Positions 35,806 to 45,006 of a stretch of 64,000 bases of DNA are shown here, piece after piece; the first letter of the stretch is position 1, and each line of letters begins with the position of its first letter. A model generated the notes under the pieces. It made no database searches. It worked only from the letters and a program-made list of their open reading frames with translations, and was not told the origin of the DNA. This DNA is from Dyadobacter sp. CY261 (GTDB lineage: Bacteria; Bacteroidota; Bacteroidia; Cytophagales; Spirosomataceae): contig NZ_JAKCPW010000008.1 in assembly GCF_021440085.1 (NCBI RefSeq), forward strand, positions 1-64,000, in the 5' to 3' direction. Made by a program: the position numbers and the translations under genes.

Positions 35806-35930
35806 TGAATGATTGAATGACTGAATGAGTGAATGAGTGAATGACTGACTGAATGAATGAGTGAATGAGTGAATGACTGAATGACTGAATGGCCGAATGA
35901 GTGAATGAGTGAATGAGTGAATGACTGAAT
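35806..35930. repeat. 8-bp minisatellite array (GAATGAGT/GAATGACT), left arm
   Basis: About fifteen units of an 8-base motif, mostly TGAATGAG or TGAATGAC, with a few 4-base offsets and one variant (GGCCGAATGAG). The array begins 4 bases upstream of the RNase H start codon, so it forms its leader. It is inverted relative to the array at 36010-36071. Confidence 0.92.
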
Positions 35931-36009
35931 AGGTCAGTTTTGAATTGTGGAATAGCTCTGCCGAATGAGCTTTAAACTACTGATAATCAGACAATTGAAA
36001 TAGCTATAC

Positions 36010-36071
36010 CATTCACTCATTCACTCATTCACTCATTCAGTCATTCACTCATTCAGTCATTCACTCATTCA
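36010..36071. repeat. 8-bp minisatellite array, inverted right arm
   Basis: About seven to eight units of CATTCACT or CATTCAGT, the reverse complement of the left array. The 79-base spacer (35931-36009) is not repetitive apart from one stray unit. With the left array it can form a stem of about 60 bp. It ends 4 bases after the pepT stop. Confidence 0.92.
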
Positions 36072-36074
36072 AAA

Positions 36075-37307
36075 TTAACTTTCCTCCCACACCCTCGCCA
36101 ACTCCACAATCACCTCCACCGCCTTTTCCATATCCTGAACCGATACCCATTCCAGTTTGGAGTGGAAAGCGTGCTCGCCGGCGAAGATGTTGGGACACGG
36201 CAGGCCCATGAATGACAACCGTGAACCATCGGTACCACCCCGGATACTGCGCTGAATGGGACTTAAACCCGCTCTCTTCATAGCTTCCAATGCATTCTCG
36301 AGCACTTCGGGATGTTGGTCGAGCACTTCCTTCATATTCCGGTATTGCTCCTGGATCTTGAATTCTCCGGAAGAATTGGGGTATTCTGTTAATACCTCTT
36401 CCATAATGCCTTTCAGGAGTGCTTCATTTTCATGCAACCCTTTGACCGTAAAATCGCGGATAATGAAGCTTAACACCGCTTTTTCCTGGATACCTTCCAT
36501 TTGAACCGGGTGGATAAAACCTTCCTTACCCTGCGTGGTTTCGGGCGAAAGGCGATTCTTAGGAAGTCGCGCGAGGATTTCAGCGGCGATTTTCAAGGCA
36601 TTTTCAAGCTTTCCAATGGCATAGCCAGGATGCGTGCTCACGCCGTGAATCGCAATTTTTACACCATCAGCAGAAAACGTTTCATCTTCCAGTGTTCCAA
36701 TCGCCTCGCCATCGACAGTATAGCCAAAATCAGCTCCAAGCTTTTGTAAATCGACTTTCTCGGTCCCTCTTCCTACTTCTTCGTCGGGAGTGAAAAGGAT
36801 TTTGATATCACCATGTCTAATCTGCGGATTAGCCATTAAATACTCGGCAGCAGCCATGATTTCGGCAACGCCGGCCTTGTTATCAGCCCCAAGTAAAGTA
36901 GTGCCGCTGGCCGTCACAATATCGTTCCCGATCTGCTGGTCGAGATCGTGCAGCTCCCCTATTCGAAGTATTTGCGAATTATCGTCCGGCAGGATAATGT
37001 CCGAGCCATCCCAATTTTGATGAACGATTGGTTTCACATGCTCGCCGCTCACATCGGGCGAAGTATCCACATGCGAACAGAAGCAAATAACAGGGATATT
37101 TTGCTTTTCGGAATTAGACGGAATGGTGGCGTACACGTAGCCGTACTCATCGACATGCGCATCTGCCACACCAATTGAGCGCAATTCCTCAGCTAACAAG
37201 CTGCTCAGATTTCGCTGTTTAGCCGTGCTCGGAAATGTTTCCGAATTAGGGTCCGACTGCGTGTCGATCTGCACGTAACGGAGGAATCGTTCGAGAACGG
37301 TGCTCAT
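36075..37307 (-). CDS. pepT: Peptidase T (tripeptide aminopeptidase)
   Basis: This 410-residue M20-family cytoplasmic dizinc aminopeptidase cleaves tripeptides. Metal and catalytic residues are visible: H79/D81 (CSHVDTSPD), D142 (LGADNKAG), E176/E177 (TPDEEVGRG) and the late H of AGEHAFHSKLEW. The length fits PepT. It lies 19 bases downstream of the MazG-like gene, likely in one transcript, and its 3' end abuts a minisatellite array. Confidence 0.93.
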   Translation of the reverse strand: MSTVLERFLRYVQIDTQSDPNSETFPSTAKQRNLSSLLAEELRSIGVADAHVDEYGYVYATIPSNSEKQNIPVICFCSHVDTSPDVSGEHVKPIVHQNWDGSDIILPDDNSQILRIGELHDLDQQIGNDIVTASGTTLLGADNKAGVAEIMAAAEYLMANPQIRHGDIKILFTPDEEVGRGTEKVDLQKLGADFGYTVDGEAIGTLEDETFSADGVKIAIHGVSTHPGYAIGKLENALKIAAEILARLPKNRLSPETTQGKEGFIHPVQMEGIQEKAVLSFIIRDFTVKGLHENEALLKGIMEEVLTEYPNSSGEFKIQEQYRNMKEVLDQHPEVLENALEAMKRAGLSPIQRSIRGGTDGSRLSFMGLPCPNIFAGEHAFHSKLEWVSVQDMEKAVEVIVELARVWEES

Positions 37308-37326
37308 AGCATGCGATAGATTTGGA

Positions 37327-37791
37327 TTAACCGATAATGGATGCGAGATCCGCAGGTGAATAATTGATATTCTTCAACGTCTTATCATCCGCAGTGCGGT
37401 ACACCAGGTATTTGCCATTGTCCTCTTTGAAATAGCATTCAGTACCCTTGGCCTGGTAATGCGCCACGGTCGCCTCGGCTTCCTCGACGCTATTGCAGGC
37501 CTTGGACATATTCGAACGCTGAACTTCGTCGAACAACGTGCGAAACTTCTCCCCCAGCCCGAATTCGAGCACCGCACCAGACAATACGTATTGTAAATCG
37601 CAAAGCGCATCGGCCACTTCCACAATGTCCTTTTCGAGGATTGCAACTTCCAGCTCCTTCAACTCCTCAGCCAGCAATGCCACACGCAGGCGGCTTCTTT
37701 CTTCGGAGGGGATCGTCGGGGTTTCCAGGATCGGGTGTTTAAAAGTTCTGTGAAAATCCGCGACTTGATTAAGGCTATCCAGTTGTTGCAT
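37327..37791 (-). CDS. MazG/PRA-PH-like nucleotide pyrophosphohydrolase
   Basis: This 154-residue all-alpha NTP-PPase has the metal motif E42-E43-x2-E46 (AEELKELE) followed by E58-x2-D61 and D65 (EVADALCD), matching the superfamily pattern EExxE...ExxD. Such enzymes hydrolyse (d)NTPs or phosphoribosyl-ATP; the lone short domain and no his neighbours favour a house-cleaning role. It forms a unit with pepT. Confidence 0.82.
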   Translation of the reverse strand: MQQLDSLNQVADFHRTFKHPILETPTIPSEERSRLRVALLAEELKELEVAILEKDIVEVADALCDLQYVLSGAVLEFGLGEKFRTLFDEVQRSNMSKACNSVEEAEATVAHYQAKGTECYFKEDNGKYLVYRTADDKTLKNINYSPADLASIIG

Positions 37792-37822
37792 TGTTATTAT
37801 TGATTTAATAATTGGTCTTGAA

Positions 37823-37845
37823 TAAAAAACAGGCGTTTGGGCGCC
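37823..37845 (-). terminator. Weak intrinsic terminator after the MarC-like gene
   Basis: A short GC-rich stem (GGCG/CGCC, loop CCCAAA) is followed on the minus strand by TGTTTTTTATT. The stem is only 4-5 bp, so this is tentative. Confidence 0.35.
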
Positions 37846-37847
37846 AC

Positions 37848-38417
37848 TTACACCGAAAGGTTGGTCTTGAAAAGCTTAATCGCGATCGCCAGCAGGATAA
37901 TGCCGAATACTTTACGAAGAATATCGGTTCCTCCCTGACCCAGCTTCCTTTCCAGCCAGTTGGATGATTTCAATACGAGATAAATAAAAAAGAGGTTCAG
38001 TAAGATGCCGACCAGGATATTCTCGATTTTGTAAGCCGAACGGAGCGACAAAAGCGTCGTCATAGTCGCAGCACCCGCGATCATCGGGAATGCGATAGGC
38101 ACGATGGACGCTACGCCGACATCTACATTGCCATGCTTGAAAATATCACGCCCCAATATCATTTCCAACCCGAGCAGAAACAGAATAATGGCCCCGGCAA
38201 TAGCAAACGAAGCAATATCAACGCCAAAAAGGCTAAGCAACCGTTCTCCCAAAAACAGGAAGACGACCATGATCGCACCCGCTACCAAAGTCGTTTTTTC
38301 TGATTCGATCTTACCCAGCTTCCGCCGAAAATCGACGATAACAGGCAATGAACCAAGCACATCGATCACCGAAAACAGTATGAGCGTAACGGAAACGATT
38401 TCCTTGAAATTGAACAT
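37848..38417 (-). CDS. MarC family integral membrane protein
   Basis: This 189-residue protein has about six transmembrane helices and the MarC-family features VIDVLGSLPVI and the central PIAFPMIAGAATMTT. MarC proteins were once linked to multiple antibiotic resistance, but their function is unknown. ATG 38417 is chosen because it starts right at the first helix; an open frame extends 11 codons upstream. Confidence 0.87.
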   Translation of the reverse strand: MFNFKEIVSVTLILFSVIDVLGSLPVIVDFRRKLGKIESEKTTLVAGAIMVVFLFLGERLLSLFGVDIASFAIAGAIILFLLGLEMILGRDIFKHGNVDVGVASIVPIAFPMIAGAATMTTLLSLRSAYKIENILVGILLNLFFIYLVLKSSNWLERKLGQGGTDILRKVFGIILLAIAIKLFKTNLSV

Positions 38418-38511
38418 GGGCTTACACTTTGGGGCGTTTTGATCCCGCAAAGTTGCTCAAAAGTGACTGTTTACACAACCTTAAAATGCCTTCGCCGGTA
38501 AATCAGCGCGA

Positions 38512-39282
38512 TCAGGAAGCACTCCCTGGCAGGAAGTTCAGGAAAGTATTGAATTGCTTTTTGTACTTTTCCTCGTCGATTTTATAGAAGAAAGCACCCT
38601 TTTTGGAATAGCCTTTCTGCTTTTCATCCAGTTTTACCAACAAATTGGTTGACAATAGTTTACGGCTGAAATTGCGCTTATCCAGTTCCGTCCCAAAAAT
38701 CGCTTCATATAACTTCTGCAACTGCGGAATCGTAAATTTTTCAGGAAGTAATTCAAAGCCTATCGGATGCTGCGACGCCTTGTAACGGAGATGTTGAATG
38801 GCACGTTCCACCATTTCGGCGTGGTCGAAGAGCATTTTGGGAAGTTCCTGAATCGAAAACCATTGCGCTTCGTAATTCTTCGAGATCTTGTGGTCGTAAT
38901 CTTCCACATTGATCAACGCAAAATAAGCGACCGAAACGGTCCGCTCAACCGGGTCACGCCGGGGGCTACCAAAAGTGTGAAGTTGTTCGAGGTAAATGTC
39001 GGTCAGATTGGTCAACTCAAAAAGAATGCGGGAAGATGCCCCTTCAAGGCTTTCGTTGGGCTGCACCCAACCGCCCATCAGCGACCAGGTATGATGCTCG
39101 TCCTCAATGCCCCTTTTAACCAGCAATAGTTTTAGTTCTTCCCCGTCAAAACCAAAAATAATCGAATCCAGCGCTACCAGACATTTGGTCTGGGCCTGGT
39201 ATTGCTTTAAAATATCTAATCGCACAACAAATAAGGCGCAGGTGAGTGGATTTGTTTTAGTTATAAATACAAGGAACCTCAT
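38512..39282 (-). CDS. Nudix-domain transcriptional regulator (NrtR/AraR-like)
   Basis: This 256-residue protein has a Nudix fold (about residues 35-165) whose Nudix box is degenerate: GGWVQPNESLEGASSRILFEL keeps the first E and R but lacks the REUXEE glutamates. A winged-helix segment follows (about 175-245: FTIPQLQKLYEAIFGTELDKRNFSRKL). This is the layout of NrtR- and AraR-type repressors, in which the Nudix part senses a ligand without hydrolysis. The ligand and target are unknown; no sugar operon is adjacent. A GTG at 39225 could be the true start (238 residues). Confidence 0.82.
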   Translation of the reverse strand: MRFLVFITKTNPLTCALFVVRLDILKQYQAQTKCLVALDSIIFGFDGEELKLLLVKRGIEDEHHTWSLMGGWVQPNESLEGASSRILFELTNLTDIYLEQLHTFGSPRRDPVERTVSVAYFALINVEDYDHKISKNYEAQWFSIQELPKMLFDHAEMVERAIQHLRYKASQHPIGFELLPEKFTIPQLQKLYEAIFGTELDKRNFSRKLLSTNLLVKLDEKQKGYSKKGAFFYKIDEEKYKKQFNTFLNFLPGSAS

Positions 39283-39297
39283 TTACTACTCATTCCT

Positions 39298-40356
39298 TCA
39301 ATTCGGCGCCATTTTCAACAAAAACGCCTTTAATGTCGCAATTTCCTCGTCGGTGATCGCGGGAAAATTAGCGATACGGAAACTGGTATCCTTCTCTTTA
39401 CCATAGCCATTGCCCAGCGTGATCCCTTCTTTTTCAGACGCTTTTTTCAGCTCGGCAATGCGTTCCTTTGATGCGCGCACCGCAATCACCGTATCCGAAC
39501 GGACAGCCATATTTTCAACCACTAATTCATAGCCGTTTTCAAGCAGGAAAGCATACCACTCATGCGCGCGTCGACGCGTCTGCCGGTCAACTTCCTCAAT
39601 AGCTGGCACCTGTTGCATAACCTTTCCAAGCAGATAAATGGCCAGGATGTTTGGGGTAAAAGGTGTTTGAAACTTCAAAAAGTTGTCACGAATAAACAGA
39701 AGGCTATTATAATGCTTCCTTTCTCCAACTTGGATGGCGCGCTCTATCGCTTTCGGTGAAACGATCATTACCGCCAGACCAGCCGGAAGCCCGAAGCATT
39801 TCTGAACCGACGCATACCAGATATCCGCATTTTCCCAGGGTAAAACTACGCCTGCCATCGACGAAGTAGCATCCACGGCAATGAGATTATCGACTTTTTT
39901 GCGGATGTCGAGCAGAAAATCTTCCGGAATTTTGGTACCGTTCGAGGTTTCGTTGTACGTTACACAAATCAGCTCATTGCGGGAGAAAACGGCGGAACGG
40001 TCCATGAGCAACGTTTCATTCAGTCCAAAAGCCGCATCGTTCGTACGCAGCGAAATGCGATGGGTATATTCCATCCACTTTTCGCCAAATGCGCCATTGT
40101 AAATATGCAAGCTCGAATCGATCAGCAGCGATTGCGCGATGATTTCCCAGCATTCCGTGGCTGACGACACAAAATAAACTTCATAACCTGCTGGAACATC
40201 CAGTTTCGTTTTCAAATCAGCAATTGTTTGTTCCAGCAATTGCATAAAACCTCCGCTGCGGTGGTTGGCGCTAACAAGTCCGCTCGCGAAAGCCTCCTTA
40301 ATATATTGTTCGACCTGCGGATAAACCTTCGACGGCCCTGGGTAAAACGTGATCAT
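39298..40356 (-). CDS. Class V aminotransferase, SerC-like
   Basis: This 352-residue PLP enzyme has the PLP lysine at K186 (SVQKCFGLPAG) and D162 (AVDATSSMAGV). The opening FYPGPSKVYPQV and the NETSNGTKIP segment resemble phosphoserine aminotransferase (SerC), but it is divergent from canonical SerC, and an alanine-glyoxylate-type activity is possible. SerC makes 3-phosphoserine from 3-phosphohydroxypyruvate. No serA is adjacent. Confidence 0.8.
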   Translation of the reverse strand: MITFYPGPSKVYPQVEQYIKEAFASGLVSANHRSGGFMQLLEQTIADLKTKLDVPAGYEVYFVSSATECWEIIAQSLLIDSSLHIYNGAFGEKWMEYTHRISLRTNDAAFGLNETLLMDRSAVFSRNELICVTYNETSNGTKIPEDFLLDIRKKVDNLIAVDATSSMAGVVLPWENADIWYASVQKCFGLPAGLAVMIVSPKAIERAIQVGERKHYNSLLFIRDNFLKFQTPFTPNILAIYLLGKVMQQVPAIEEVDRQTRRRAHEWYAFLLENGYELVVENMAVRSDTVIAVRASKERIAELKKASEKEGITLGNGYGKEKDTSFRIANFPAITDEEIATLKAFLLKMAPN

Positions 40357-40375
40357 AGCATTTCATTTTTGGTTT

Positions 40376-40420
40376 AAACAAAAACATCACAGGCCGGAAT
40401 TAAGTCCCAAACCTGTGATG
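40376..40420 (-). terminator. Intrinsic terminator after dapA
   Basis: On the minus strand CATCACAGG and CCTGTGATG (9 bp, 40412-40420 with 40385-40393) close an 18-base loop and are followed by TTTTTGTTT. It lies 70 bases after the dapA stop. Confidence 0.7.
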
Positions 40421-40489
40421 CCTGAAATATAATTAGGAAGTCGGAACACCAAATGACAACACCTGACTATCCCTGACCCTTTTTTTCCA

Positions 40490-41380
40490 TTACATAAACC
40501 CTTCGCGAACCATAGCTTTTTCGAGCTTTTCGCCCAACTCTTTCGATGCTTTTAATAGCGGCAAACGAACGTCGGAGCTGCATATGCCTTTAATTTCAAG
40601 ACATTTCTTGATTCCAACCGGGTTCGACTCGATGTAGAGTAATGTATCGAATTCGAGGAATGCGAGCTGCAATTTAGCAGCGTCCTTGAAACGGCCTTCC
40701 AATGCAGCCCAGGTGAGGTCGTGGAACTCTTTCGGGAATGCGTTGGCAATCACCGAAATGACCCCGTGCCAGCCTACGCTTACCATGGTCGTTACGAGGT
40801 TATCGTCGCCGGAAAGCAGCAAAAAGTCGTCGGGCACGCGGGCGGCGAGTTCCATGCTTTGTTCCAGGCTGCCTCCCGCGTCCTTAATACCGATGATATT
40901 CGGATGTGAGGCCAGCTTAACAATCGTGTCGGCTTTCACATTGATCACCGTGCGTCCGGGAACATTGTACAGCAGCACTGGCACCGGTGACGCATCGGCG
41001 ATGGCCGTAAAATGAGCGATAATACCTTCCTGGGTCGGTTTGTTGTAATAAGGACAAACAGACAGGATCGCATCAACCCCCGTAAAGTCAGTTTCTTTAA
41101 TAGTATCTAGAACCGACTGGGTATCATTGCTTCCGATACCGTAAATAATCGGCAGCTTTTTGTAGTTATTTTCGATTGTAAATGCCAGGATATCACGCTT
41201 TTCCTTCGAAGAAACGGTGGGCGATTCGCCGGTCGTCCCTTGCACTACAAGGTAGTCCGTACCACCTTCCGTCACCAGGTCGATCAGTCTTTTCAGACCC
41301 GGATAGTCAATCTCATTCTGTTCATCAAAAGGTGTGATCAGTGCGGCCCCTACCCCTTTGAAACGTTGGTCCAATGGCAT
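40490..41380 (-). CDS. dapA: 4-hydroxy-tetrahydrodipicolinate synthase
   Basis: This 296-residue aldolase joins pyruvate and aspartate semialdehyde in lysine and diaminopimelate synthesis. The Schiff-base lysine is K166 (GIKDAGGS), the proton-relay tyrosine Y138 (YNVPGRT, with R143) and the TTGE motif at 49-52. Length and motifs are canonical. A promoter-like -7 box lies 35 bases upstream. Confidence 0.94.
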   Translation of the reverse strand: MPLDQRFKGVGAALITPFDEQNEIDYPGLKRLIDLVTEGGTDYLVVQGTTGESPTVSSKEKRDILAFTIENNYKKLPIIYGIGSNDTQSVLDTIKETDFTGVDAILSVCPYYNKPTQEGIIAHFTAIADASPVPVLLYNVPGRTVINVKADTIVKLASHPNIIGIKDAGGSLEQSMELAARVPDDFLLLSGDDNLVTTMVSVGWHGVISVIANAFPKEFHDLTWAALEGRFKDAAKLQLAFLEFDTLLYIESNPVGIKKCLEIKGICSSDVRLPLLKASKELGEKLEKAMVREGFM

Positions 41381-41414
41381 TATTTACTTATATAATTGTT
41401 AGATATTTAAAACA

Positions 41415-41422
41415 CAAAGTTA
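41415..41422 (-). promoter_or_regulatory. Candidate -7 promoter box for dapA
   Basis: TAACTTTG on the minus strand fits TANNTTTG; the predicted leader is about 28 bases. No clear -33 is seen. Confidence 0.45.
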
Positions 41423-41446
41423 GCTTTCCGGGGCTATTTTCTTTAC

Positions 41447-43543
41447 TTAATTTCCAATCATTGCTAAAAATTCTTCCTCGGAGATGATCGTAACGCCGAG
41501 CTTACGGGCTTTTTCGAGCTTTGCAGGCCCCATATTGGCACCCGCCAGCAAATAATTAAGCTTTCCGGACACCCCGCTGAGCACCTTACCGCCATTCGCC
41601 TCGATTTTGTCTTTCAGCTCGTCGCGTTCAAAATTCTCGAATACACCTGAGATCACGAATGTTTTGCCATCCAGCAGATCGCTTTCGATTTCGACCGGCT
41701 TTTCATCGCTTTCCATTTGAAGGCCGGCTTGTTCCAACCGCTCCACGAGCAGCTGGTTTTCGGGCACGCTGAAAAACGATTCGATACTCAATGCAATGCG
41801 TCCGCCGATTTCGGGCACCGCAACGAGCTGGTCATAAGTCGCAGCCCGCAATGCCCGCATCGATTTAAAATACGCAGCCAGTTTTTCCGCAACAGTCTGG
41901 CCAACGAAGCGGATACCCAATCCGAAAAGGACATTTTTAAATGGTACAGTCCGTGAGAGGTCAATTCCTTTGAGTATATTCTCAACTGTTTTTTCTCGGA
42001 AACTGATCTTTTTGATCTTCCCTGTCTCTTCGTTCAGCAGGTTCTTTTCGAGCCCCAGCAGTTTATCGTGATTGAGGTCGTACAAGTCTGCCGGCGTGCG
42101 CACGAGGTCGAGGTCGAACAGCAATTCTATTTTACCTTCACCCAAACTCTCGATATTCATCGCCTTGCGGTGAATGAAATGCTCGATACGGCCTTTGAGC
42201 TGCGGCGGACAGTGGCTATCATTAGGGCAGAAGAATGCGACTTCACCTTCGTTACGCTGTAATTCGGAATTGCATTCTGGACAATGTGTCGGAAATTCAA
42301 TGGGCTCAGTTTCGTATTTCTCACGCTGCGAAACATCCACACCGGTGATCTTTGGAATGATCTCACCACTTTTTTCTACAAAAACAGTGTCGCCAATGCG
42401 AATACCCAGCCTTTCCAGCTCATTCGCATTGTGCAATGTGGCGCGTTTCACGCGGGTACCCGACAAGTGCACACCTTTGACCTGGTTGTAGGGCAATGCG
42501 CGTTCGGAAAGGTCACAAAGATTCGCTACCGGCGTCACCGCACCAGTACGGCCGACCTGGTAAGTCACCATTCTTAATACCGCCGGTTTGTTCTCCGCTT
42601 TGTATTTATAAGAAATCGCCCAACGCGGACTTTTGGCCGTAAACCCGAGCTCTCTTTGTTGGACAAATGAATTTACCTTAATGACGATCCCGTCGGTAGC
42701 CAGCGGCAAATGCGTCCGCTTTTCTTCCCATTCGTGAATATATTCAATCACCTCATCGATTGTCGAGACCTTTTTCCAGCCCGGCGACACATTGAAGCCC
42801 CACGATTTCATGCCCAGCAAACTTTCCTCCTGGCTGGCAAAAACGTCATTATCGGTCATAAAATAATAGAGGTAGCAATCCAGCCCGCGCCGCGCCGTTT
42901 CGGCAGAATCCTGCAATTTGAAGGATCCCGAAGCCGCATTACGCGGGTTAGCATACTGGTTTTCACCCAGTGTATCCATTTCCTCGTTCAATTTCTGAAA
43001 AGAAGAAGTTGGCATAAACCCTTCACCACGGATCTCGAAAACCGACGGAAGATTTTCCGCCTTTACCCTCAATGGCAGCGAACGGATCGTTTTGACATTG
43101 TTGGTGATCTCATCCCCACGTGTACCATCGCCTCTCGTGACGCCGCGTACAAGAATGCCATTTTCATAGGTAAAACTGAGGGATATACCATCAAATTTAA
43201 GTTCGCAGATGTATTCAAATGGTTCTCCATCGAGGCCCCGGCGCACGCGGTCGTCGAAGTTGCGGAGTTCCTGCTCGTTATAGGTATTATCGAGCGAAAG
43301 CATTGGGTACCGGTGATAAACCGCGTTGAATGTCTTGGTAACCGTACCGCCGACGCGCTGCGTGGGCGAGTCGTCCTGGCGAAACTCCGGATATTCATTT
43401 TCCAGGGCTTGCAGCTCTTTGAGTAGCTGGTCAAAGTCGTAGTCCGATATTTCCGACTCGCTGTCCTGATAATAGCGGTCATTATAATAATGCAGCTTTT
43501 CCGAAAGCTCCTGGATTCGTTGTTCGGGATTCATAGTGGTCAC
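41447..43543 (-). CDS. ligA: NAD-dependent DNA ligase
   Basis: This 698-residue replicative ligase seals nicks using NAD+. The adenylated lysine is K116 in K-x-D-G (LKFDG). Domain order is Ia, adenylation, OB fold, a four-cysteine zinc finger (CPEC then CPNDSHC near residue 410-435), helix-hairpin-helix repeats and a C-terminal BRCT (about 618-695). A second ATG at codon 4 is also possible. Upstream, TAAATTTG on the minus strand may be its -7 box. Confidence 0.96.
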   Translation of the reverse strand: MTTMNPEQRIQELSEKLHYYNDRYYQDSESEISDYDFDQLLKELQALENEYPEFRQDDSPTQRVGGTVTKTFNAVYHRYPMLSLDNTYNEQELRNFDDRVRRGLDGEPFEYICELKFDGISLSFTYENGILVRGVTRGDGTRGDEITNNVKTIRSLPLRVKAENLPSVFEIRGEGFMPTSSFQKLNEEMDTLGENQYANPRNAASGSFKLQDSAETARRGLDCYLYYFMTDNDVFASQEESLLGMKSWGFNVSPGWKKVSTIDEVIEYIHEWEEKRTHLPLATDGIVIKVNSFVQQRELGFTAKSPRWAISYKYKAENKPAVLRMVTYQVGRTGAVTPVANLCDLSERALPYNQVKGVHLSGTRVKRATLHNANELERLGIRIGDTVFVEKSGEIIPKITGVDVSQREKYETEPIEFPTHCPECNSELQRNEGEVAFFCPNDSHCPPQLKGRIEHFIHRKAMNIESLGEGKIELLFDLDLVRTPADLYDLNHDKLLGLEKNLLNEETGKIKKISFREKTVENILKGIDLSRTVPFKNVLFGLGIRFVGQTVAEKLAAYFKSMRALRAATYDQLVAVPEIGGRIALSIESFFSVPENQLLVERLEQAGLQMESDEKPVEIESDLLDGKTFVISGVFENFERDELKDKIEANGGKVLSGVSGKLNYLLAGANMGPAKLEKARKLGVTIISEEEFLAMIGN

Positions 43544-43713
43544 GGCGGCTTGATGATTCGGCCCAAATTTAAGACTTATTCCAAATTCTGAGCATGGGAT
43601 AATTAAGGTGTGACCAAATGCCTGTTAGCGCGTATCAATAGGACATTCACCGATCAACCACACGCTAAGGATGTCATCGCTTTTTTGTAAATTCGTTCAA
43701 AACGGCCAAGCCT

Positions 43714-44238
43714 ATGAAAACCCTGGAACCGACCATATACTACAATCCGGACCTGACGCAAATCATCAACGGGGAGGAAGTCATGTCGCCTAGCCCGAAG
43801 AAGCCGCATCAAAGCGCCTCATCGAGGCTTTTGCGGATCCTGATGAACTACGTGGAAGACCATGGCCTCGGCGAAATCTTTCATGCTCCGTTTGACGTCA
43901 TCTTCGAGGAAAACTTCAATGTGCTGCAACCGGACATTCTTTTTGTGTCCAATGCAAATCGGGATATTGTTCGCGACTGGGTCCGGGGCGCCCCGGATCT
44001 GGTCATAGAAATCGTCTCACCCGGCTCGAAGAAGATGGATACCGTCATTAAAAAGGAGATTTTTGAAAGGTATGGTGTGCAGGAATGCTGGATTGTGTAT
44101 CCCGAGCAGGTCAGCATCGAGATTTACCGCCTCGTCGACGGCAGATACACATCGCCTGCACTGTTTTCGGAACACGAACATGTGGTGTCGCATGTGCTCG
44201 ACGGACTTTCATTTCCTGTAAATGCTGTTATCAAATGA
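43714..44238 (+). CDS. Uma2 family (DUF820) endonuclease-like protein
   Basis: This 174-residue protein has a PD-(D/E)XK-type fold with the pattern D74 (LQPDILFV), E99 (DLVIEIVSP) and a lysine in KKEIFERYGVQECWIV. Uma2 proteins are abundant in cyanobacteria and some Bacteroidota; their biological role is unclear. It stands alone between ligA and rpe. A related but broken gene lies at 30577-30924. Confidence 0.85.
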   Translation: MKTLEPTIYYNPDLTQIINGEEVMSPSPKKPHQSASSRLLRILMNYVEDHGLGEIFHAPFDVIFEENFNVLQPDILFVSNANRDIVRDWVRGAPDLVIEIVSPGSKKMDTVIKKEIFERYGVQECWIVYPEQVSIEIYRLVDGRYTSPALFSEHEHVVSHVLDGLSFPVNAVIK

Positions 44239-44297
44239 TTACCAATCCCTTAACTAACAGATCTTTTCGCAATAACCCTCATTACCCATAATTTCAC

Positions 44298-44305
44298 TAA
44301 TTTTG
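44298..44305 (+). promoter_or_regulatory. Candidate -7 promoter box for rpe
   Basis: TAATTTTG fits TANNTTTG, with a predicted leader of about 25 bases. The -33 side is weak. Confidence 0.45.
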
Positions 44306-44336
44306 GCCTTAATAATCATTCTAGTTTCTGATTTTT

Positions 44337-44984
44337 ATGGCTGAAATTGCCCCTTCCATACTTGCGGCGGATTTCGCGAACCTGCAACGCGACATCGAAA
44401 TGATCAATAGCAGCTCCGCAGGATATATTCATGTCGATATCATGGACGGCATGTTCGTCCCGAACATTTCATTTGGCATTCCCGTTTGTGAGGCTATTCA
44501 TCGGCATGCCAAAAAGCCGCTGGATGTGCATTTGATGATCGAGCAGCCCGACCGCTATCTCGAAGCATTCCGCCAGGCAGGCGCCGCCGGCCTTACCGTC
44601 CATTATGAGGCATGTCCGCATTTGCACCGGACTATCCAGCATATTAAGGAACTCGGCGCGGAGCCGGGCGTAGCACTGAATCCGCACACGCCCGTGGAAG
44701 TTTTGAGTGAGGTTCTGGGAGATGTTTCGCTGATATTAATCATGTCCGTGAATCCGGGCTTTGGCGGGCAAAAGTTCATTGAAAATACTTACCGGAAAAT
44801 TGCGACGCTCGATGCTTTGAGGAAAAAATTTGGCCTCAACTTCAAAATTGAAGTTGATGGCGGCGTGAACCTGAATAATGCACCGCAGCTTGTGCGCGAA
44901 GGCGTGGACATTCTAGTGGCCGGGAGCTTTGTCTTTACTTCGGCTAACCCCGTGCAGACTATTGCGGAGCTCGGAAATAGCTAG
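44337..44984 (+). CDS. rpe: Ribulose-phosphate 3-epimerase
   Basis: This 215-residue TIM-barrel enzyme interconverts ribulose-5-phosphate and xylulose-5-phosphate in the pentose phosphate pathway. Metal and catalytic residues are seen in APSILAADF, HVDIMDG (H32, D34), DVHLMI and EVDGGVN. Length is typical. Its product is also a transketolase substrate, but the split transketolase genes lie 5.5 kb away in a glycan cluster, so a functional link is not implied. Confidence 0.94.
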   Translation: MAEIAPSILAADFANLQRDIEMINSSSAGYIHVDIMDGMFVPNISFGIPVCEAIHRHAKKPLDVHLMIEQPDRYLEAFRQAGAAGLTVHYEACPHLHRTIQHIKELGAEPGVALNPHTPVEVLSEVLGDVSLILIMSVNPGFGGQKFIENTYRKIATLDALRKKFGLNFKIEVDGGVNLNNAPQLVREGVDILVAGSFVFTSANPVQTIAELGNS

Positions 44985-45006
44985 TTTTACTAAGCTGCTG
45001 ACACCA

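Noticed and set aside
35806-36071. Repeat arrays as CRISPR or coding repeats
   Set aside because: The unit is 8 bases with no unique spacers; the plus strand has TGA in every frame, so it is a minisatellite.
42710-43426. 238-codon plus-strand open frame opposite ligA
   Set aside because: It lies wholly antisense to the well-supported ligA coding sequence and shows no recognisable motif or start signal.
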